This document shows, in pieces, positions 60,450 to 64,000 of a stretch of DNA of 64,000 nucleotides. The notes under the pieces were generated by a model, which saw only the letters and a program-made list of their open reading frames with translations, ran no database searches and had not been told where the DNA came from. The translations under genes and the position numbers were made by a program. Origin of the DNA: JBJXHC01 sp046160825 (GTDB lineage: Bacteria > Bacteroidota > Ignavibacteria > UBA10030 > UBA6906); NCBI GenBank assembly GCA_046160825.1, contig JBJXHC010000039.1:1-64000 (forward strand), written 5' to 3'. Every line of letters begins with the position of its first letter. Positions within the stretch are counted from its first letter, which is position 1.

Positions 60450-61622
60450 TCACGAATGACGCTTGATTTCCTGTTCGATGATCGCATAGACCTGCGGAAG
60501 AGGAAGATGACGTTCCTCGGCTATGCGCTTGCATTCTTCAAACTCAGGGGCAATGATTTCACGCCCGTCCCGAACAACGGCCTTTGCTTTAATCGGACCA
60601 AATGACGTCTGAACTTCCAGAAGCTTTCGGTGGAGTTTCCGTCGCCCAACCGGTTGGATTCGGACCCCGATGGTGGATGTCTGGAGGTACAGGATTTGTA
60701 CGATGGCGTCGAGCTTGGACCGTTCGACCATGGCCGAGAGGAGAATACCTGGCCGCCCCTTCTTCATTATTACCGGTACAAGATACGCGTCGTGGGCACC
60801 GGAGGCAAGCAGTTTTTCTATAACGTAGGGATACAATTGGGGGTTCATGTCGTCAATGTTGGTTTCGACAATAACGACCTCGTCCTGCCCGGCGGATACG
60901 ATGTATTCGCCGACGATCACACGAAGAAGGTTCGGCAGGCCGGGAAATTCCTTGGTTCCCGCACCATAACCGACACTTGAAACGGAGATGGTCTCGGAAT
61001 CCAGAACTCCATACGACAATGCTTTGATGATCCCCGCTCCGGTGGGCGTGGTCAGTTCATCAGCAATACTGGTCAGCACCGTTGGATAATCGCGGAGGAT
61101 TTCCAGCGTAGCCGGTGTCGGTGTCGGCATTGCCCCGTGCTGCGTTTGTACAATCCCTCCGCTCCCGAGACGGACGGGCGAACTATAGACCCGCTCGATG
61201 CCGAGCTTCTCCAGACAAATGGCAGTCCCGACAATGTCCACAATCGAATCCAATGCGCCAACTTCGTGGAAGTGTACGCGCTCCAAACTCGTGTTGTGGA
61301 TCTTTGCCTCGGCCGCTGCGATCACTCCGAAGATTGCTTTCGCGTTTTCCTTCACCTTCAACGACAACCCGCTGCCATCAATGATGGCATTGATGTCCTT
61401 GAGATGGCGATGATAGTGCGGTGTGTGTGTCACGACCACGTCGAGATGGATGGCGGTGATGGCATTCCGTTGCACATGTTGACCGATAACCTCAAATCCC
61501 TCCAGCGGGAGTTTTTTCAGATCGGCAATAAGATCTTCGAGTGACACACCCGCATGAACAAACGCCGCCATCGTCATATCTCCGGCAATACCGGCGATGG
61601 TATCAAGATATGCTATTCTCAT
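60450..61622 (-). CDS. larC: nickel-pincer cofactor biosynthesis protein LarC
   Basis: The 390-residue protein opens YLDTIAGIAGDMTMAAF and has VHFHEVGALDSIVDIVGTA (the His-rich nickel-binding region) and VETNIDDMNPQLYPYVIEKL, all typical of LarC. LarC inserts nickel into the pincer cofactor of lactate racemase and related racemases and epimerases. larA, larB and larE are not in the window. It overlaps the KDO-transferase gene by four bases (ATGA), so it is co-expressed with LPS-core genes, perhaps only by chance of operon membership. Confidence 0.93.
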   Translation of the reverse strand: MRIAYLDTIAGIAGDMTMAAFVHAGVSLEDLIADLKKLPLEGFEVIGQHVQRNAITAIHLDVVVTHTPHYHRHLKDINAIIDGSGLSLKVKENAKAIFGVIAAAEAKIHNTSLERVHFHEVGALDSIVDIVGTAICLEKLGIERVYSSPVRLGSGGIVQTQHGAMPTPTPATLEILRDYPTVLTSIADELTTPTGAGIIKALSYGVLDSETISVSSVGYGAGTKEFPGLPNLLRVIVGEYIVSAGQDEVVIVETNIDDMNPQLYPYVIEKLLASGAHDAYLVPVIMKKGRPGILLSAMVERSKLDAIVQILYLQTSTIGVRIQPVGRRKLHRKLLEVQTSFGPIKAKAVVRDGREIIAPEFEECKRIAEERHLPLPQVYAIIEQEIKRHS

Positions 61623-62914
61623 TGAGGACCGGTTGTGATATGTGGTTCAAGATATTCAAGAAAACGCTCCGTCGCCCCAACATTCGCCTGGACGAACTTT
61701 CCGGCACGCTCGCCGGCGGTCTTCCGTGCCGTATCATCTTCCAGTAAGTTGTCAAGCGCACGCTGCAATTCGGCGGTGTCATTAACGACAAAGCCGCCGC
61801 CGCGCTCGACAAGCTTCAACGGTTCCTGGGAATTCCTGTGCCGCGGACCGAACAGAACTGGTATGCCGTAGACCGCTGCTTCCAGAACATTGTGAACTCC
61901 CTGCCGGAAACTTCCCCCCACGTATGCAATATCAGCGTACGCGTACAGCGTCATCAGAATGCCGATACTGTCAACAATGATGACCCGTTCATTATTGTAT
62001 TCATTCAATGCGGAGAATCGGATGAACGTCGTCATCCCCAGAAGTTCATTCTCCAGTTCATCAAGATGATCAACTGTTGGTTCATGAGGAACGAGGATGA
62101 GGAGTGTATTCAATTCGCCGGCGAGTCCAAGCACGGCATGAATGAGAACACTCTCATCATCGGGCCAGGTACTTCCGGCCACTATGACCTTGCGTCCGGA
62201 GAGAACACTCTCCGGGATGATGCGTCGCTTCTTTGCCTCACTGCTTCGTTGTGACACTTGATCGTATCGTGTGTCACCGATGGCGTGAATCCCCGACCGC
62301 TCCAAGTCGAACTGACGAAAGGCCTGGGCATCAGATTCAGAGACGGTGAGAATATGATCAATGGCATTGTACACATGGTGATGAAAACTTTTTGCAAGGA
62401 AAACCCTGCGCGGCGTCGTGGACCTCATGGTAGCATTGGCAATCATCGTCGGTATGCCGCGCTCGCGCAACGCCCAAATGTGGTTCGGCCAGATATCATA
62501 TCGCACCATTACTGCAACGTCGGGTCGGATTGCATCCACAAATGTGCTTGCACCTGACTGCGAATCGAAGGGGAGATAACTCACGACGTCCACAAGTTGA
62601 TATTTCCTGGAATGATCGTACCCCGATGGAGAAAAGAACGTTGCAATCACTCTGACTTTGGGATGACGCCGTTTTAATTCGGCGATGATGGGTTTGGCTT
62701 GCTCAAATTCTCCCAGAGATGACGAATGGAACCAGACCCGTTTCCCTGCCGGCAGCCGTTCCAGTTGTCGCTTCAGGTCGTCCATCATTCCTACACGCCC
62801 CTGGATTGCGCGTCGCGCTTTCCTGTTCACCAATCCCAACGCGCGGAAGAAGAGCCACAACAGCGGAATCACTCCATAACTATACACTGTCCGCCACATC
62901 GTGTACATGCTCAT
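61619..62914 (-). CDS. waaA: 3-deoxy-D-manno-octulosonic acid transferase (WaaA/KdtA)
   Basis: The 431-residue protein attaches KDO residues from CMP-KDO to lipid A precursor at the inner membrane. Its N-terminus is a membrane helix (VIPLLWLFFRALGLV). Glycosyltransferase features follow: VWFHSSSLGEFEQAKPIIAE, IRPDVAVMVRYDIWPNHIWA, AGSTWPDDESVLIHAV and a C-terminal NVLEAAVYGIPVLFGPRH. Length is normal. It sits between a heptosyltransferase gene (three-base gap) and larC (four-base overlap). Confidence 0.93.
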   Translation of the reverse strand: MSMYTMWRTVYSYGVIPLLWLFFRALGLVNRKARRAIQGRVGMMDDLKRQLERLPAGKRVWFHSSSLGEFEQAKPIIAELKRRHPKVRVIATFFSPSGYDHSRKYQLVDVVSYLPFDSQSGASTFVDAIRPDVAVMVRYDIWPNHIWALRERGIPTMIANATMRSTTPRRVFLAKSFHHHVYNAIDHILTVSESDAQAFRQFDLERSGIHAIGDTRYDQVSQRSSEAKKRRIIPESVLSGRKVIVAGSTWPDDESVLIHAVLGLAGELNTLLILVPHEPTVDHLDELENELLGMTTFIRFSALNEYNNERVIIVDSIGILMTLYAYADIAYVGGSFRQGVHNVLEAAVYGIPVLFGPRHRNSQEPLKLVERGGGFVVNDTAELQRALDNLLEDDTARKTAGERAGKFVQANVGATERFLEYLEPHITTGPQ

Positions 62915-62917
62915 CCC

Positions 62918-63964
62918 TTATTGATGAAGGAGGCGTTCAGCCGCCGTCAACACGGTGCGGGAGGAAATCTCCCTCATACATTTGAAATGACCTTCGGGGC
63001 AGGAAGGAAGACCAATATGTGTGCATGGTCGGCATGCAAGTGACGGATGTTCAACGACCTCACTGAACGTACCATACGGGTAAAATCCAAGCTCTCTCAC
63101 AGTTGGTCCAAATATCGCAACCACCTTCCGTTTGCGCGCTGCTGCGATATGCATGAGGCCGGAGTCGTTACACACGACAACCGAGCAACGATCCATCACC
63201 GCCGCGGTTTCCGTCAACGAAATTTTTCCGGCAAGATTGCTCGCGTTGCCTCCTTGTGCATTCACCATATCGGCAACAATGCGGCACTGTTCCATTTCAT
63301 CCTTCGAACCCAATACCACTACACTTCCGCCATTCTTCATTGTCAACGCGGCGGCGACTTCTGCAAACCTGTCTGGAAGCCACATTTTGTTCGCATGCCT
63401 TGATGTCGGACAAATGCCGATCAGTTGAGTGGTGTCGGGGATTCCTATTTCATTCAACAAACGGGCGACACTCGCCGTTGCTTCTTTGGGGATAAAGAAT
63501 TCGAGCCCCTTCCCATCATTTTCCACTCCCAGGGAAGCAACAGGTTCGAGATATCGTTCTGCAACAGAAGGCGAACCGCCAAAAGAAGAATACACGTTGA
63601 CCTTCAATCGAACGAGCAGGAAGCGAGCGAGCTTGCGTTTGTTGATTCTGACAACATTGGGATGTCCGAAACACAGGTACCTGCTGCGGAGACTATCATG
63701 AATGTCAATAATGAGATCATACCCATCTGCATGGATGGACCTTCGTAGTACCGACAAGTCAGCAAATGAACTACCGGCAAATTCAATCACTCGAGAAAGA
63801 TGGGGATTGTGCCGGATCAGATCTGCGTATTCCGATTTGACGAGGTAGTCAATCTCCGCCTGAGGGAAACTCGCACGCAACGTCCGCACAAGAAGTGACG
63901 AGAGGACAATATCGCCAATGGAACTAAAGCGAATGATGAGTGTTTTATGAAGTGACTCTCGCAT
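62918..63964 (-). CDS. ADP-heptose:LPS heptosyltransferase (GT9 family)
   Basis: From ATG 63964 the protein has 348 residues. It has LIIRFSSIGDIVLSSLLVRT (N-terminal GT9 motif), IGICPTSRHANKMWLPDRFA (nucleotide-sugar region), VVCNDSGLMHIAAARKRKVV and FGPTVRELGFYPYG. GT9 enzymes add heptose to the LPS inner core. An in-frame TTG at 63988 would add eight residues; no clear ribosome-binding site distinguishes the two. First gene of the heptosyltransferase, waaA and larC operon visible here; more may lie beyond the window edge. Confidence 0.9.
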   Translation of the reverse strand: MRESLHKTLIIRFSSIGDIVLSSLLVRTLRASFPQAEIDYLVKSEYADLIRHNPHLSRVIEFAGSSFADLSVLRRSIHADGYDLIIDIHDSLRSRYLCFGHPNVVRINKRKLARFLLVRLKVNVYSSFGGSPSVAERYLEPVASLGVENDGKGLEFFIPKEATASVARLLNEIGIPDTTQLIGICPTSRHANKMWLPDRFAEVAAALTMKNGGSVVVLGSKDEMEQCRIVADMVNAQGGNASNLAGKISLTETAAVMDRCSVVVCNDSGLMHIAAARKRKVVAIFGPTVRELGFYPYGTFSEVVEHPSLACRPCTHIGLPSCPEGHFKCMREISSRTVLTAAERLLHQ

Positions 63965-64000
63965 GCTGGCGGTGGCATATGGTACCAAATTTCAGCAGGA

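Overview
The window looks like a mid-GC chromosome segment from a Gram-negative bacterium of the Fibrobacteres-Chlorobi-Bacteroidota group, most like Ignavibacteria or a relative. This rests on eight proteins ending in a type IX secretion (T9SS) sorting tail of the YPNPFNP type, many LxxC lipoproteins, a PorV-like barrel, a DUF4292 and EnvC-like operon, and a KDO and heptose pathway for LPS. The assignment is inference from protein style; no rRNA is present.

Left arm (1-17.8 kb) is accessory DNA. It opens with an intact beta-class DNA methyltransferase and a 5'-truncated D12-type methyltransferase, both ending in the same 42-bp repeat. Next is a compact run of metallophosphoesterase, RlaP-type nucleotidyltransferase and CCA/HD nucleotidyltransferase that resembles an RNA-repair cassette. 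From 5.6 to 16.7 kb, seven transcription units (three of them tiny genes) are each preceded by the motif TGTAACC-N16/17-NACTAA, which I read as promoters of one ECF sigma factor. They serve lipoproteins, an inhibitor-like secreted protein, two matrixin metalloproteases (one with a dockerin, followed by a cohesin lipoprotein), two tandem LuxI/FeeM-like N-acyltransferases and an isoprenylcysteine-methyltransferase-like protein. A wHTH/nucleotidyltransferase toxin-antitoxin-like pair with a palindromic operator sits inside. The arm ends at a decayed tyrosine integrase beside tRNA-Glu, as expected for an island integrated at a tRNA.

Centre (17.8-36.6 kb): tRNA-Glu, tRNA-Arg and tRNA-Pro; a GIY-YIG nuclease gene that interrupts a second tRNA-Pro copy; a two-component system; an envelope operon (lipoprotein, barrel fused to transglutaminase, FecR-like protein); a membrane-bound CHASE2/sigma-54 activator; the TPR, DUF4292 and EnvC operon; and an ATP-grasp enzyme.

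Right arm (36.6-64 kb): a pilin-like protein, a beta-propeller secreted protein, a YbgF-like lipoprotein, fructose-1,6-bisphosphatase, a four-gene SDR/AKR/hydrolase operon, an M49-like peptidase, then six secreted-protein genes read leftwards. One of these is broken by an in-frame TGA, and a subtilisin and a matrixin share one long C-terminal module. The window ends with heptosyltransferase, KDO transferase and larC in one operon.
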